Origin: Cryptomeria japonica
Taxonomy: Eukaryota > Streptophyta > Pinopsida > Cupressales > Cupressaceae
Length of the DNA: 64,000 bases
NCBI RefSeq assembly: GCF_030272615.1
Contig: NC_081406.1
Span: 484,935,900-484,999,899 of the forward strand
Direction: 5' to 3'
In this document: positions 11,918 to 23,053 of the stretch, piece by piece
Layout of the letters: every line of letters begins with the position of its first letter
Position numbering within the stretch: position 1 is the stretch's first letter
Notes under the pieces: model-generated
Database searches by the model: none
Seen by the model: only the letters and a program-made list of their open reading frames with translations
What the model was told of the DNA's origin: nothing
Program-made: the position numbers and the translations under genes

Positions 11918-14900
11918 ATGGCTTCCTCCTCTGCACCTGAATTCATTGCAAACCCTACTGTAATTGAAGTGATTAAACGCCCTAGGCCCGTATTTAAAAT
12001 TATTCCCAAAATTTTGAAGAAATATGATACCCTAGGAGCATTTTCAAAAATACCCAAAGGAGTTGCTTATGTTGAGGATCCTAGAATTTACATACATTGT
12101 CATATTGAAGAACTAGGAACTGGAGAGATTGTGAACATGTATAGAACTATAATATGTGGTGAAAGTGGAAATGTGAAACTGGAACATGAGATAGTTGAAA
12201 CCCTAGATTTTGTGGAGATTCTTAGTATCCCTGATTTTCCAAAGGATGTTATAAGGATTGTGTTAAGAAGAGTACATGGGGAGTTCTTTTGGTTGGATTC
12301 CATTCACAAGATAACAAAAGAAGTAGTTAAGGTAGTGATAGGCTTACCTTCCACCGGTAGCAGGGCTGACAAAACTAAAAAGGTTCCAAATGACACTGTA
12401 GTGACCCTAACCAGCGCAACCTTTTATAAGAGATTCTTGAGAGTCCATGATGTAAAGGATATCAATGTAAAATTCATTAGCATGATTATTGGATACAAAG
12501 TTACACATGCCAACAGATTAAACTCTATTTATAGCTTATGGATCAAAAGTGCTTATGACATGGTAAAAAACAATACAAAGATTGACATATGTGAATTGTT
12601 AAAAGATGAGCTAATAGAAAATCTAAAGAAAATAAAAGGGGACAAGAAAGGGACATTCAAATTTGGCAACTTACTTGTATGCTTATTTTTATATATCACC
12701 AAGGAAGTTCTCGGTATTGGTAGAAAGGATTTTGGATTTGACATACCGGTAGGAAAACAACTTCTAGATATTTTAAACAACATGGTAGATGATAGGGAGA
12801 AGAACATAAATGAACATTTTCAGGCACTAAAGGCTAGGATGAAAACCAGGATAAGGCTATCTCAAGCTATACTTGATAATATCAAAAGGAGATATGCTTT
12901 GTGATAAAGAAAGATGAAATCTGGATGGAGGCAGCGGTTCCGAGGATAGTTTGGGTTACAAAAATGGGATATGAGGCTGATGAGAACATAATAGAAACTT
13001 ATGCAAAAGCACTTCTAGAAGCCCCTAAAGAACCAACAGAAGAAGTATTTGGAAATGCGAAAACAATTGAAAGCAAAGTTCAATCATAGAAAAGAATAAA
13101 GAAAACTAAACAAAAAGTTAGAAAAGGAACAAGGTGAGCAAAAGCAATCAAGGAAGACATATTGAACACAACTAGCATTAAGGAGAGCGACTTAGAAGGA
13201 TTACAACTGAAAACACATATTTCACCGGTTGGTACCTCCTCTGACAGCGAAATACTGGCAGAGTTTAAAAGGGTAGTAAGAAAAAGAAAACCTTCACCGG
13301 TACCTTCTCCTACACCTAAGAGAACAAGACAGAAACAAAAGGTAGTTAGGCCTCCGGCAAATAAGATAACTCCAAGAAAGAAGAAAGTAAAACAAGTTGT
13401 TCCTCCACTTGACAATCTTCTACGTGAAATAACTAAAGATGGTAACTTATCAAACATTAGCAAGTTGTATAACACATTTTCAAATGAAGACAAAGAAAGC
13501 ATAGAAAACAATGTTATCCTACACTTGGATATCTACAAGAAATTTTTGATTGAGGTTGTAGATGATTTATCCAATGACTTGTATAGAAGGTTAGAAGCAA
13601 GAAGAGTAGCAATTGTTGAACTAGATAAAAAGATGAAGATAGAAAAACTACTTGCAGTTCACCCAGTGGATTCAACACAAGAGATTGATGAATTAATAAG
13701 TGAAGCAAACCGGACAATATTTTTAACTGGTCATCGACATGTAGCATTAATGGCTGGTAGAGTTAATGAGATATCATAAGAAACAACAAACAAGTGGGAT
13801 ATATTCTTTTTTGAAAAAGAAAAACAACAAGAGCTTAAATGACCGAAGACTTTTAAAGTCTATCAAAAATAAAGGGATAAAGGTAAAGGTAAGGTAGGTG
13901 GACCTCCTAGCATAAAGATAACAGATGACTTGCCCCCACCTCCTCCTGATACTCCACCAGCACAAACTGTTGATACAACACTGATAATAGATAATGTTGA
14001 GAGTATGGAGACAACACATGAGGACACAAATCCTGATTCAGAGGTGTTGTTTACAATGAATATTGACACACTGGAAGTCAACATTATGGTTGATAAGGAA
14101 ACAACTGAGAAGAGAGATGTGGCAACTGAGCCACCGGTAGAAGACATTACAGTTGAGACAAATTTTGAGGACATAGTTGGCAATATTGAAATTGGGGTTG
14201 AGCAACAAACTGAACAGTCAACTAACCCCCTAGATACAGGAAAGGCAGATACCACTAGTGTATATATTGATGTATCTATTGAGCAACCGATAACTGATAG
14301 CACTGACAAATCTGTTGAGATACCGCTGTAGACAATTCAGAGGTAAACACAGAGAAATAGGTAGAAAACATAGAGTCTTAATCAGAGAAAATGGCAATGG
14401 AAAGTTCTAAGAAACAGACTAAGGTACACATTGAGAAATCAGAAGAGAAGAAGGATGAGGTAAAGGTTAATGCAGAGACTATGCCACAGGCAATAGCTAA
14501 GAAACCTAAACCCTTGCTAGTAGAAATGCAAACTCAAATTGACCTACCAGAGGTCACCATAAGAAAAGAGGTTCCTCACACTGACGGATTACAAATCGTT
14601 AAGGCAATTGGTCAATAATCTAGTTCTTCACTGATAGAATTTTGGCCAATCAATGTAATAGAGGTATTGCTTGATTCAATTAGGAAAATAACTGATTGTA
14701 ATGCACTTGCATATAAGGCAATTGATGACACCATACCAATTTTGAAGATTATTACACCCAAGTGTAACATAGAAAACAAAGATTCTTTAGGTCAATTAGA
14801 CACATTGTCTAAGTACATAACCGACAACCTACTAACAATTGATCAAATCAATGAGGAGACTTTCAGATAGAAAATAAATAAAGAGAAGGAAAAATTCTTT

Positions 14901-15440
14901 GAGGAGACAGTAAAGAAGAGTAAGGAACATATTGATACATTATTACCAGCACTAGGAAAGACAATTTTGGACTTCAAGAAATTGTATAGAGATACATGTA
15001 AGACAAACATTTTGACAGAGGATATAGATAAGCACAGAAAGGAAATCAATAATATTGCTGATAATTTAATAGATTCATAAGACTCCATATCGGTAGTAGA
15101 ACAGGAAATTAATAGCTATGAAGAGAAAATTGAAAAACTTGAAAAAGATAAGGAGAGATTAAAGTTTAAGGCAAAAGAACTGAAATGCAGACTAGGTCCT
15201 AAACTAGATATCCTCATCTCTTTGAGAAAACAGATTTCTGAGGCTCTTGTTCCAGGACTTAAGACACTGGAAGAGAAAATACACATTCTCACCGGTACAA
15301 TCCAAAGGACAGAAGAAGCACTAAAGGATAGTGAGAGGTTCTATAATAGCCTAAATTTTGCATTAGCGGATCTGTATCAGATTGTAACCAACCGGTTACA
15401 GGGATCCAGAGAGGAACTACACTCAAGTGATATTGAATGA
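11918..15440 (+). pseudogene. Element A ORF2: long protein of unknown function (broken)
   Basis: An open stretch of 328 codons (11918-12904) starts MASSSAPEF. After it, further pieces in two other registers (12901-14331, then 14391-15440) bring the total to about 1,170 codons with about eight stops and two shifts. The N-terminal third is globular, with YVEDPRIYIHCHIEELGTGEI (20 residues from 12068) and GTFKFGNLLVCLFLYI near 12649. The middle is Lys/Pro-rich with a basic run (about 13270-13400, possible nuclear signal). A Thr/Glu/Val-rich low-complexity stretch covers 13900-14600, and the C-terminus is coiled coil (14870-15430). The N-terminal part aligns with ORF2 of element B and distantly with 45002-48590. 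Its pattern recalls the 'putative plant transposon protein' domain carried by plant retroelements; that match is from memory. The function is unknown. Confidence 0.75.
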
Positions 15441-15460
15441 CAACCTTTGTCATTGATGCC

Positions 15461-15470
15461 AAAGGGGGAG
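15461..15470 (+). promoter_or_regulatory. Upstream polypurine tract of element A
   Basis: GATGCCAAAGGGGGAGTAG, about 150 bp before the final tract and just after the ORF2 stop. It duplicates the wording of the terminal tract (TAATGCCAAAGGGGAAGAT). Confidence 0.7.
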
Positions 15471-15484
15471 TAGTAGAGGATACA

Positions 15485-15529
15485 ATTTTGGAGCACACAG
15501 TTTTGGAGCACACAGTTTTGAAGCACATA
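15485..15529 (+). repeat. 15-bp tandem repeat, three copies
   Basis: Three head-to-tail units of TTTTGGAGCACACAG, the last diverged (TTTTGAAGCACATAA), lying between the two polypurine tracts of element A. Confidence 0.8.
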
Positions 15530-15604
15530 ATTTGGGTAAGATTTTTGGACAACACTTTTTGGATACAATTTTGTCTTTTTCTCATGAGTGTTGCCATTAA
15601 TGCC

Positions 15605-15616
15605 AAAGGGGAAGAT
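15605..15616 (+). promoter_or_regulatory. Terminal polypurine tract of element A
   Basis: AAAGGGGAAGAT directly before the 3' LTR; the plus-strand priming site of the element. Confidence 0.88.
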
Positions 15617-16374
15617 TGTTGGAAAATGCACACTCCAATGAGAAATTGTAGGTGATTGAAGGTATTATCATTGATGACAATCTTATAAACCTATGGCACC
15701 ACCAGTCACCGGCACAGGCACCAGCACTGGCATCGATACCGACAATGACAAAGATGTTTACCGACACCCCAGCTGACAAGATTTTATTTTGTATTTAATT
15801 GTAAAATCTTTTTTTGTAAAGCCGACAAGGTGAATTGTAAAAGGACTCATATAAGTATGAGATCTTGTAGATCATTTAAAAAAAGATGTAATGGATGTAT
15901 GGAATGTAATAGGCAGATTATGGAATAAGGTTTATGGAAGTTGTATGAGCTTAAACTGGTACTAAACCTAGCATAGCAGATGTTGAACCAAAGCAGTACA
16001 TGATATTGGATTTACATAATCCAGTTTTGTAAGTTAGTGAGACTTCCCTTTTGTATTTAAGTAGTGAGCTTTAGGTAGTTGGCCTTCTTGCATGTGCAGG
16101 CCCCTATTGTAAGTAATATTCACTTATTGGCTAGTGAGCGAATATTGTGGGTCACAAATCCCACTGAGGTTTTTCCTACATCGGGTTTCCTTATTAAAAA
16201 TATTGTGTTATGGTATGCTTTCTATGTTGTGGTTATTAATCTTATTTACTGCATTATTTCGGGTTTACCAGTATACTGTTTTGGCATGCAATTCATTTAA
16301 TAAGTTAAGAAAATCCATTAACCGGTTAGATACTGATTCACCCCCCTCTCTCAGTATCTTTGGGAATCCTAACA
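15617..16374 (+). repeat. 3' LTR of element A (758 bp)
   Basis: Starts TGTTGGAAAATGC and ends GGAATCCTAACA, followed by TCCAT. Small indels against the 5' LTR occur near 15700-15755 (extra CACCRGCAC-like repeats) and 15915 (a missing block of about 20 bp). ACCGGT sits at 16321-16326. Confidence 0.93.
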
Positions 16375-16379
16375 TCCAT
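16375..16379. repeat. Right target-site duplication of element A (TCCAT)
   Basis: Exact copy of 9680-9684. The LINE coding sequence resumes here. Confidence 0.93.
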
Positions 16380-18299
16380 TAATAACAACAGACAGGGAGG
16401 CAGTAGAGATAAGCTGCCAAATGATGTTAGTAACTTTACCATCAAAGCCTAAGGCTTGCAGAATCCTTAGGAAAAAAAAATAGTCCACTCTGTCATAGGC
16501 TTTAGCCAGATCAAGATTAATGAGGAAACCATCTTTCTTAGAGGCTTGAAGTGAGTGAATGTTCTCATGGACCAAGATGATATAATCCAAGATTTGCCTC
16601 CCAGGCACGAATCCATTTTGATGTGAGGATATGATGGAAGGTAGCACAACCATCAATCTAGATGTAACAACCTTAGAGATGATTTTATTTAATGAATTGC
16701 ATAGACTAATAGGTCTAAACCTATCCATAGAGTTTGCACCAGGCCTTTTAGGAATAAGAACTAGGAAGGTAGAGTTAACCTCTTTAAGCAAGGACTTGGA
16801 TGCAAAAAATTCCTTCACAGCATGAATAATATCCTTACCAAAAATATGCCAAAAATGCTGGAAGAAGAACATGGGGAACCCATCAGGTCTAGGGGCTTTA
16901 TCCCCTTGGAAAGAAAAAATGACTCTCCTAACTTCCTCATTAGAAGGGATGGCACATATACTTTTGTTATGAACATGTCCAATAACCTTTGGAATATTCT
17001 CCAACAAATACTCTTGATCATTCAGACAAAGATTTGGATCAGCAGTCAGAAGACTAGAGAAAAAATGAATAGCCTCCTTAGCAATATCCTCATCTCTATT
17101 AATAGTTGTACCATCAACCACTAGCTTAGTGATCCAGTTAGAAGCTTTATGTTTCACAGAGGACATGTGAAATTATTGGGTGTTTTTGTCTCCAATAGAC
17201 AACCACAATGCCCTATACCTTTATCTCCAAAAATCTTCTTCATTGGCTATAATCCTGTGATATCTGGAAAGGACGTCATTCTCTTTATCCCTTGTAATAG
17301 ATTTATAACCTTCTTTCTGAATAAGATCCTGAAGTTGTTTCACCTCCATATTTAAAGCATTCTTCATGACAAAGATATCTCCAAAAACTTCCTTATTCCA
17401 AACCTTGACCCTTTCCTTCACATACCTAAGTTTTTTAACAACCTTAAACATCACTGATCCTTCCACCGGGATACTCCACCACTGTCCAACATTATGTTCC
17501 AGAGAAGGGTGGGATAACCACATTTTTCAAATCTGAAAAGAAAACTTCTCCTTTTTGAAAGGGCATTAGTAATAAAAGAAATGTGAAAGTGGTCCGAGCC
17601 AATTCTATTGATGACAAACAAAGAACAATGATATTTAGATAACTAATCATTAGTGATTAAAGATTTGTCTAGTCTAACTTGAATCAAATCCTCGCCATCC
17701 CTTATGTTGGTCCAAGTGAAAGAGGCCTCACTCAGCTCCACATCTGAAAGAGCCATGTTGTTAATGAAGTCCATAAGATTAGTTTTGTTGTCCATGTGAA
17801 CTTGATACCCTTGAAATTTTTTAGAATCATTGAGAGGATTGTTAAAATCTCCCATGACCAACCAAGAGTCCAGATCAAAAGATTTTCTTTTGATCTCAAC
17901 ACTCTTCCAGAATTTGAACCTTGAAACTTTGGTATTTGTAGCATAAGTATTGGATAGGGCCCAAATGAAATCATCCCTTATATGTCTTAGTCTAATACAA
18001 ATCAAATTATTGTCAGCCACAATCAGCTTACCTTCAATAACTTTCTTATTCTAGAAGACAACAACACCACCCGAGGCACCATCAGAGCTACTACCAACTA
18101 CACCCCCAAAGCTAAAAATTCTAATTTGTTCAGCTTTCTCTTTACTCATCTTAGTTTCTTGAATTAGAATGACATCCGGTTTATGGTCTCTAACCAGACT
18201 CTGGAGGATATCCTGTTTGTGGGATCCGTTAAGGCCCTGAATGTTCCAAGAAATTATCTTCATTTTGGAAGAGGAGAGTAGGTCTCCAAAATGGTTCAT
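16380..18299 (-). pseudogene. LINE ORF2, 5' part: AP endonuclease and RT fingers/palm
   Basis: Starts near 18299 (the inner Met leading KIISWNIQGLNG is at about 18263). Endonuclease motifs in order: NIQGLNG, ILIQETKM (about 18140-18165), LVMGDFNNP (about 17845-17870) and SDHFHISF (about 17575-17600), so the catalytic Asn, Glu, Asp and His positions are still visible. The reverse transcriptase follows from about 17100: PKRPGAN, FRPISLCNSLNKIISKV, QNGFVPGR, and the first catalytic Asp box LDLAKAYDRVDYFFFLRIL (about 16480-16540). A stop at about 18051, another near 17643, and register changes around 17520 and 17166 break it. The rest of RT lies beyond element A at 8219-9684. Confidence 0.9.
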
Positions 18300-18309
18300 T
18301 GACTTCCAT

Positions 18310-19832
18310 CAGCAATGTTCTGCTTGCTTTCAAATTCTCTATGCCATCTAGCAGATTTTCTGCCTGGAGGGGACTTCAAGTTGCCAACATCATCCTTAGC
18401 CCTATTTCTAGTATGCATTCCAATAGCATTACCCATCTTCTTACTTTTTTTTTTCGTAGCTATCATGAATGATTCTTCACCCTCCTCTTCCTTAGATTCA
18501 TTCTTATTACAGTCCAAATTTTGGCTCTTCCAATGGCTAGAGGTCAGAGTAACAATATTGCCTTTTGGAGCATTTGAATCTCCCTATTTAAACGAATCTT
18601 GAGATCTCTGGCACTCCAACCCTATAGGGATTTTTGGGTCATCACTCTTCTCAAAGATAGTTTCCGACACTTCAAAGTAACTACTACCATTATTCTCACC
18701 ACTAATATCCTTAACAGGCATCTCCCCATTAACTACTGACTCATTGATTTCTCCTTCTTCCAAAGACTTTTTCTCAAGAGCCTTTGAATCTGAGATAGGA
18801 CATACAATAAAGCCATTCTAAGGAGCCATATAAGTAGATTTGCTTTCTATATTCTCCTAATCCCTAGAGATAGGGGCCTCAAGATTCTGTAGACAAGGGC
18901 TTTCAGAGCTAACAATATCCTTGATAGGTTTTTCTTTCCAAACCTATTTTTGGGCCCCCTTGTTTTTAGAGAGATTCTTAGGGTTACAGGGACATTCTTT
19001 TGGCCAATGACTAGATTGTTTGCAATGAAAGCACACAAAAGGCAATGATTCATACTCAATTGGTTGTTCCCATTTCCCAAGTTTGGAGACAATATCAATT
19101 AATGATGGGAGATCAAAATTTTGGCAAACATTCACACAAATTCTAGTTTAAACCAGCCTCTTCCTAGCTGCTGTCATCGGGTCCATAGAAAGAAGCTCCC
19201 CAAAGAAAACAACAAAACCCTTAAAAACAACCTCAAACCCAAATTACAAGGGTAACCCAGGAAGACACACCCAAACAAGGGCCAACTTTGAAAGCAAAAA
19301 ACCCCTTTGGCATCACAGATATTTCCACTTGAATCTTCAAGTGCCATTTTTTCTTGGCAAAAACCCTCACTATCTCAATATTAGGTCTTGGGCCAACAAA
19401 TTTACCCACTAGAGTGAACACCATTAAAGAGATATTGTGTTCAATCACAACATCCGAGATCGAAATGGAAAACTTTCCCACTGACTTGTTAGAAATGTCA
19501 AAAACCTTAGAGAAAGCGGATTTACCTGTTGGTTTCATATCAAATAAGTTGGACCAATATTTTAGGGAAACTTGAAAGAGGACATTCTGCTCCAGCTCCA
19601 CTCCCCCTTTTGAGATTCACTCTCAATTAGAGGTGTCAACACATGAAGCCTTTTAATCTCCTATGTCAAAAGGAAGATCCACAACTCGTGGGTCCCCATA
19701 CTTGTTACACTCCCCATCATCATTCCCTTCCTCATACCTATATGAGTCATGAGAACCATGCAGGATAGGGCTAGAGATCACACACCGAAAACCAACACCA
19801 GTATTCCCACCCGGCAAGTTCCCGCCTGACAT
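18310..19832 (-). pseudogene. LINE ORF1: RNA-binding protein with DUF4283-like domain and CCHC knuckle
   Basis: The Met at 19832 begins MSGGNLPGGNTG. A DUF4283-like region spans about 19260-19601, with LVGKFVGPRPNIEIVRVF, a typical plant L1 ORF1 signature. The CCHC-type knuckle CFHCKQSSHWPKEC follows at about 18984-19029, then a Ser/Glu-rich tail and a basic stretch near 18410-18460 (MIATKKKSKKMGNAIG). The protein would coat LINE RNA; that is family knowledge. Stops occur at about 19660, 19233, 18940 and 18840, and register changes show decay. It is followed by ORF2 within about 10-40 bp. Confidence 0.83.
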
Positions 19833-19849
19833 TGTTTAATTTTAACCTG

Positions 19850-19858
19850 GTTTGTAAG
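19850..19858. repeat. Probable right target-site duplication of the LINE
   Basis: GTTTGTAAG, eight of nine bases identical to 8044-8052, about 18 bp beyond the ORF1 start codon. This implies a very short 5' leader or slight 5' truncation. Confidence 0.5.
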
Positions 19859-21790
19859 TTATTGATGATCTACTCTACTCATTTATAGTGTGCATGTCAC
19901 ATATTTCTAGATTTTTCTCTAATTGCAAAATTTTGCTTGATATTCAATGTATTTTGGCTTGACAACAATTTTCTCTATTATTTTATTCCTTTATGATTAT
20001 CTCCATGACAAATTTTCATACATAGAACTAATTAGGAATCTATTTTTGAAGCTTTAATAAAAATTTGGGACCACTTTGATGGATAGGACCATGTTACAAC
20101 CCAAAGACTTTGCCACAACCATAATTGCAACCCCTAATTGAATAGACACCCTAAGTTCAAAGTTTGATTATATTTGGTGTGGTAGATCCTTATAAGGTCA
20201 TGATCCATTTCATATGGCTATAGCTATCTACAAGTGTATATGTTTAGATCACTTTTTATTTCCATTCCATTACTAACTTGTGTTTATTCTTTTTATTTAT
20301 AATTATTTTTGTCATGTTTGTTGTCACATTATTGATCCTAGATCTAGTGGTTGTCAATTAATGTTGACGTAGATGGAGATAGTCTCAATAATTACCATTT
20401 TAAATCTAATTTTCCTACATAATAATACACTCTAAAAATAACCCACCTCACCTTTCTAAGGTTCAATTTTGTGTTCTTCCAATGGTGGATAGTCATAGTT
20501 TGATGTTACAATATAATGTGACCCTAAAAAGAGTTTGTGATACCAAATGTTATAATCCTCCCTACAATATATTCTCCAAATAACAAAAAATAAAAATGTG
20601 TTGTAAATGAAATACAAATAGTAATATTGCATTGAAATCATATAATCACATTAAAAAGTATTGCGGGCCTCTTCAAGGGAGTAACCTCCGTTGGCCTAGT
20701 AGAAAGTATCCAAATGAAGATGAGTCTTCTTGTTTAAGCCTCCTATCACAACTAATAATATTGAAGAGAATTACCACTTCATGTGGAATCATTACAATTA
20801 TCAAAAGTGATTACATACAAATAATATAAATCCAAGATTTTATTAATAATAGATAATATAAAAGTAACTACAAAGCATACAAATCCAATATTTTATTAAT
20901 AATATATAATATAAAAGTAGTTAGTTAGGACTAAAGGTCTTAACACAAACCAAAAATAGTGTGTTTATATTTTCTTTGTTTAATTTTTATTTCTAGATGT
21001 GAAGGTGGACATATGCTATTTACAGATCATGTATAAATTCAAATTCAAAGTTTATGCTCTATCCCTTTCAAATTGGTGTATTAGACTTGTAGAAGATTTC
21101 ACTTTGTGTTTGAGTCAAAATTCAATAATTCAAAACTCCGATTATGTGGATAATTTTTTCTGTATAATTAAAGTTGAATGGAGTTTAAATTTTGATGATC
21201 CTTTCCTATATACATTCCTTGTTTTCAATTCATGTATCCATACTAAGGAACACTAGCATCTAGAAATAATTTTGCATGCTTATCTAAATGAGTCTAGTTG
21301 GTGTCATACATATCTTCCATGAATATTTGAATTGATATTTCTTTAATTTTACATTTGTTTCAATCATGTCCAATATTTTTTAGAATATTTTTATATGAGC
21401 ATTGAATTTAGTCACACAACACTTGATAGAGAAGTTGTACTCCTATGTTCTCTATCTCCTTCATGACAATTTGTTGAATATGTTTATAAAAATAGAAGAT
21501 GGAGAAGGTTGTAAGGTTATCTCTTCCATGACTTTTTGCAAATGTTGAAGGTGTTAGAATACTACAATTTTGTCATTTTCTAGAATTTAATTTACCTAGT
21601 TTGATTACTTTTTAAGTCATTATTGATGTATTTCAAATTTAAAAGTTGGAAGGTGTTATAAATCTACTAATCATCAATTTTCCAAGGGGATAAATTTATC
21701 AAATCTCTCCAAGGGGTTTCTATGTAAACTTATGAATAATATATTAATGAAAGTAATAATTTCTCCATAACTTATGTGTTCATGTGGCTT
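19859..21790. other. AT-rich spacer, no gene recognised
   Basis: No supported coding sequence or retroelement signature. A short near-direct repeat is visible at about 20832-20858 and 20886-20912 (ATCCAAGATTTTATTAATAAT / ATCCAATATTTTATTAATAAT). It ends at the target duplication of element B. Confidence 0.6.
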
Positions 21791-21795
21791 ACAGA
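21791..21795. repeat. Left target-site duplication of element B (ACAGA)
   Basis: ACAGA before the 5' LTR; repeated at 29902-29906. Confidence 0.93.
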
Positions 21796-22991
21796 TGTTA
21801 CTACTTATCAAATTGCCATTAGTTTCATATCCAAAGTCATACTATATTCTAGTCGGTTAGTATTACCAAATCATGCAGTCGGTACACACAGAGAAGTCAG
21901 TATGAACAGTCTACTCAGTTACTGAAGAAAGCAGTCACAGAACACAGTATTCACCGGGCTGTTTATCGAGTAAAGGTTCATGGCTACCGAGTGGTAAAGT
22001 TAACTCACTGAGTTGATATTCACTGAGTGAAACATTTTACTAGATACATTGAACCTGGACATGCACATGAAAATGTGTTACAAGATTGAGGCACATCTAA
22101 CTGTTTCTACATTGGAAATTGCACTATGAGATTGTGTATGATTACAAGGCCAATCTAACCTATGAGATATTTTGTTTAGTTATTCATTCGAAGAATCTTT
22201 TTGTAAGATCGAAGAAATGAATCAAATCACCGCTGTAAGAGATCTATATATACAACATGATTCTAGGGTTATACATATGACATGATATGATGTGATAAGA
22301 GATGCAATGAGATAGCAGTGTGTATACATGAAGGAAGACTGTTACAGAGACACAGAGAGGTCACCGAGTAGGTTATCAGTGAACAGTCCAAGAACAGAGT
22401 AAACAAAAGGGTTTACCGAGTTTCATTATGGGTTACTGAGGTATGCTGCAAGCTAGGTAATCTTATTCAGAGCACATAGAATCTACTTTAACATGTCAGA
22501 TGTAAAGTTGTAGATATTTGTAATGATTATATTGTAATATTTTGAAGTTGTAAGAGAAACCTTTAATAGGGTAAAAGACTCTAACCAAGTCTATAAATTG
22601 TAAATCCTTTAACCAGGTGCTACACTTATATAGTGTTGTAAAAATCCTTTAGTAAGGTAGATCTAACTGATCTTAATACTCCTAACAGGGTAAGCTATCA
22701 GAAATAGCTAAATGTAGCTCTAACCGAGCATTCTTTATTATTGCAGTAGTGAAGTTGTGGGTGCCATCCCCACCGCAGTTTTTCTCTCTAACCAAGAGTT
22801 TCTGCATGACCAAAATATATGTGTTATGGAGTGAATCATGTATGATTGTTATCTGTTGATTATAGTTTTATTTTATGTTACTGCACTATTCTATTTATGC
22901 ATAACAGTAAGGTTATTACAAAGGAGAAGTTTTGGAGTACTGATTCACCCCTACCCTCTTAGTACATTAGCTTTCTATATTGGGCCTAACA
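21796..22991 (+). repeat. 5' LTR of element B (1,196 bp)
   Basis: Ends TGGGCCTAACA and carries the end motif GATTCACCCCTACCCTCTTAGTA at about 22942-22964. The hexamer ACCGAG recurs, e.g. near 21974, 22363, 22415 and 22732. The block GTGGGTGCCATCCCCACCGCAGTTT (about 22757-22781) is the forward form of the GGAAAAACC...GTGGGGAT blocks of other LTRs here. Confidence 0.94.
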
Positions 22992-22993
22992 AT

Positions 22994-23005
22994 TGGTATC
23001 AGAGC
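22994..23005 (+). promoter_or_regulatory. Primer binding site of element B
   Basis: TGGTATCAGAGC (initiator tRNA-Met type), 2 bp after the 5' LTR. Confidence 0.93.
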
Positions 23006-23053
23006 TTGAATCTTGGAAAAGGGTTTAACCACCTAAAGAGAAAGATCTTAGCA

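Larger units (their letters stand above)
9685..16374 (+). mobile_element. LTR element A: non-autonomous, ORF1 + ORF2, complete ends
   Basis: 6,690 bp with LTRs starting TGTTGG and ending CTAACA, a TCCAT target duplication, initiator-Met primer site and a polypurine tract. The internal domain (10436-15616) encodes a coiled-coil/CCHC ORF1 and a long ORF2. No protease, integrase, reverse transcriptase or RNase H motif appears in any frame. It must therefore have been copied by enzymes from another element. The LTR-end motif, primer site and paired polypurine tracts point to the Sirevirus/Copia lineage as a likely helper (inference). It lies antisense to the LINE it interrupts. Confidence 0.93.
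8053..19849 (-). mobile_element. L1-type LINE, broken, split by LTR element A
   Basis: On the minus strand the order is ORF1 with a DUF4283-like domain and CCHC knuckle (19832-18310), AP endonuclease (18299-17530), reverse transcriptase (17523-16380, resuming at 9684), and a zf-RVT-type C-terminus (8689-8219). Subtracting the 6,690-bp element A and its 5-bp duplication leaves about 5.1 kb, a normal plant L1 length. The 3' end has a very short A tail, and flanking 9-mers look like a target duplication. Many stops and frameshifts show it is dead. Plant L1s copy themselves by target-primed reverse transcription using the endonuclease nick; that is family knowledge. Confidence 0.88.

Noticed and set aside
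12100-13511. Antisense open frames across ORF2 of element A (e.g. 13080-13511)
   Set aside because: Shadows of the forward frame with no motif; the forward strand shows homology to element B.
15485-15529. Short direct repeats that might suggest a CRISPR array
   Set aside because: Head-to-tail 15-mers with no spacers, in a plant retroelement.
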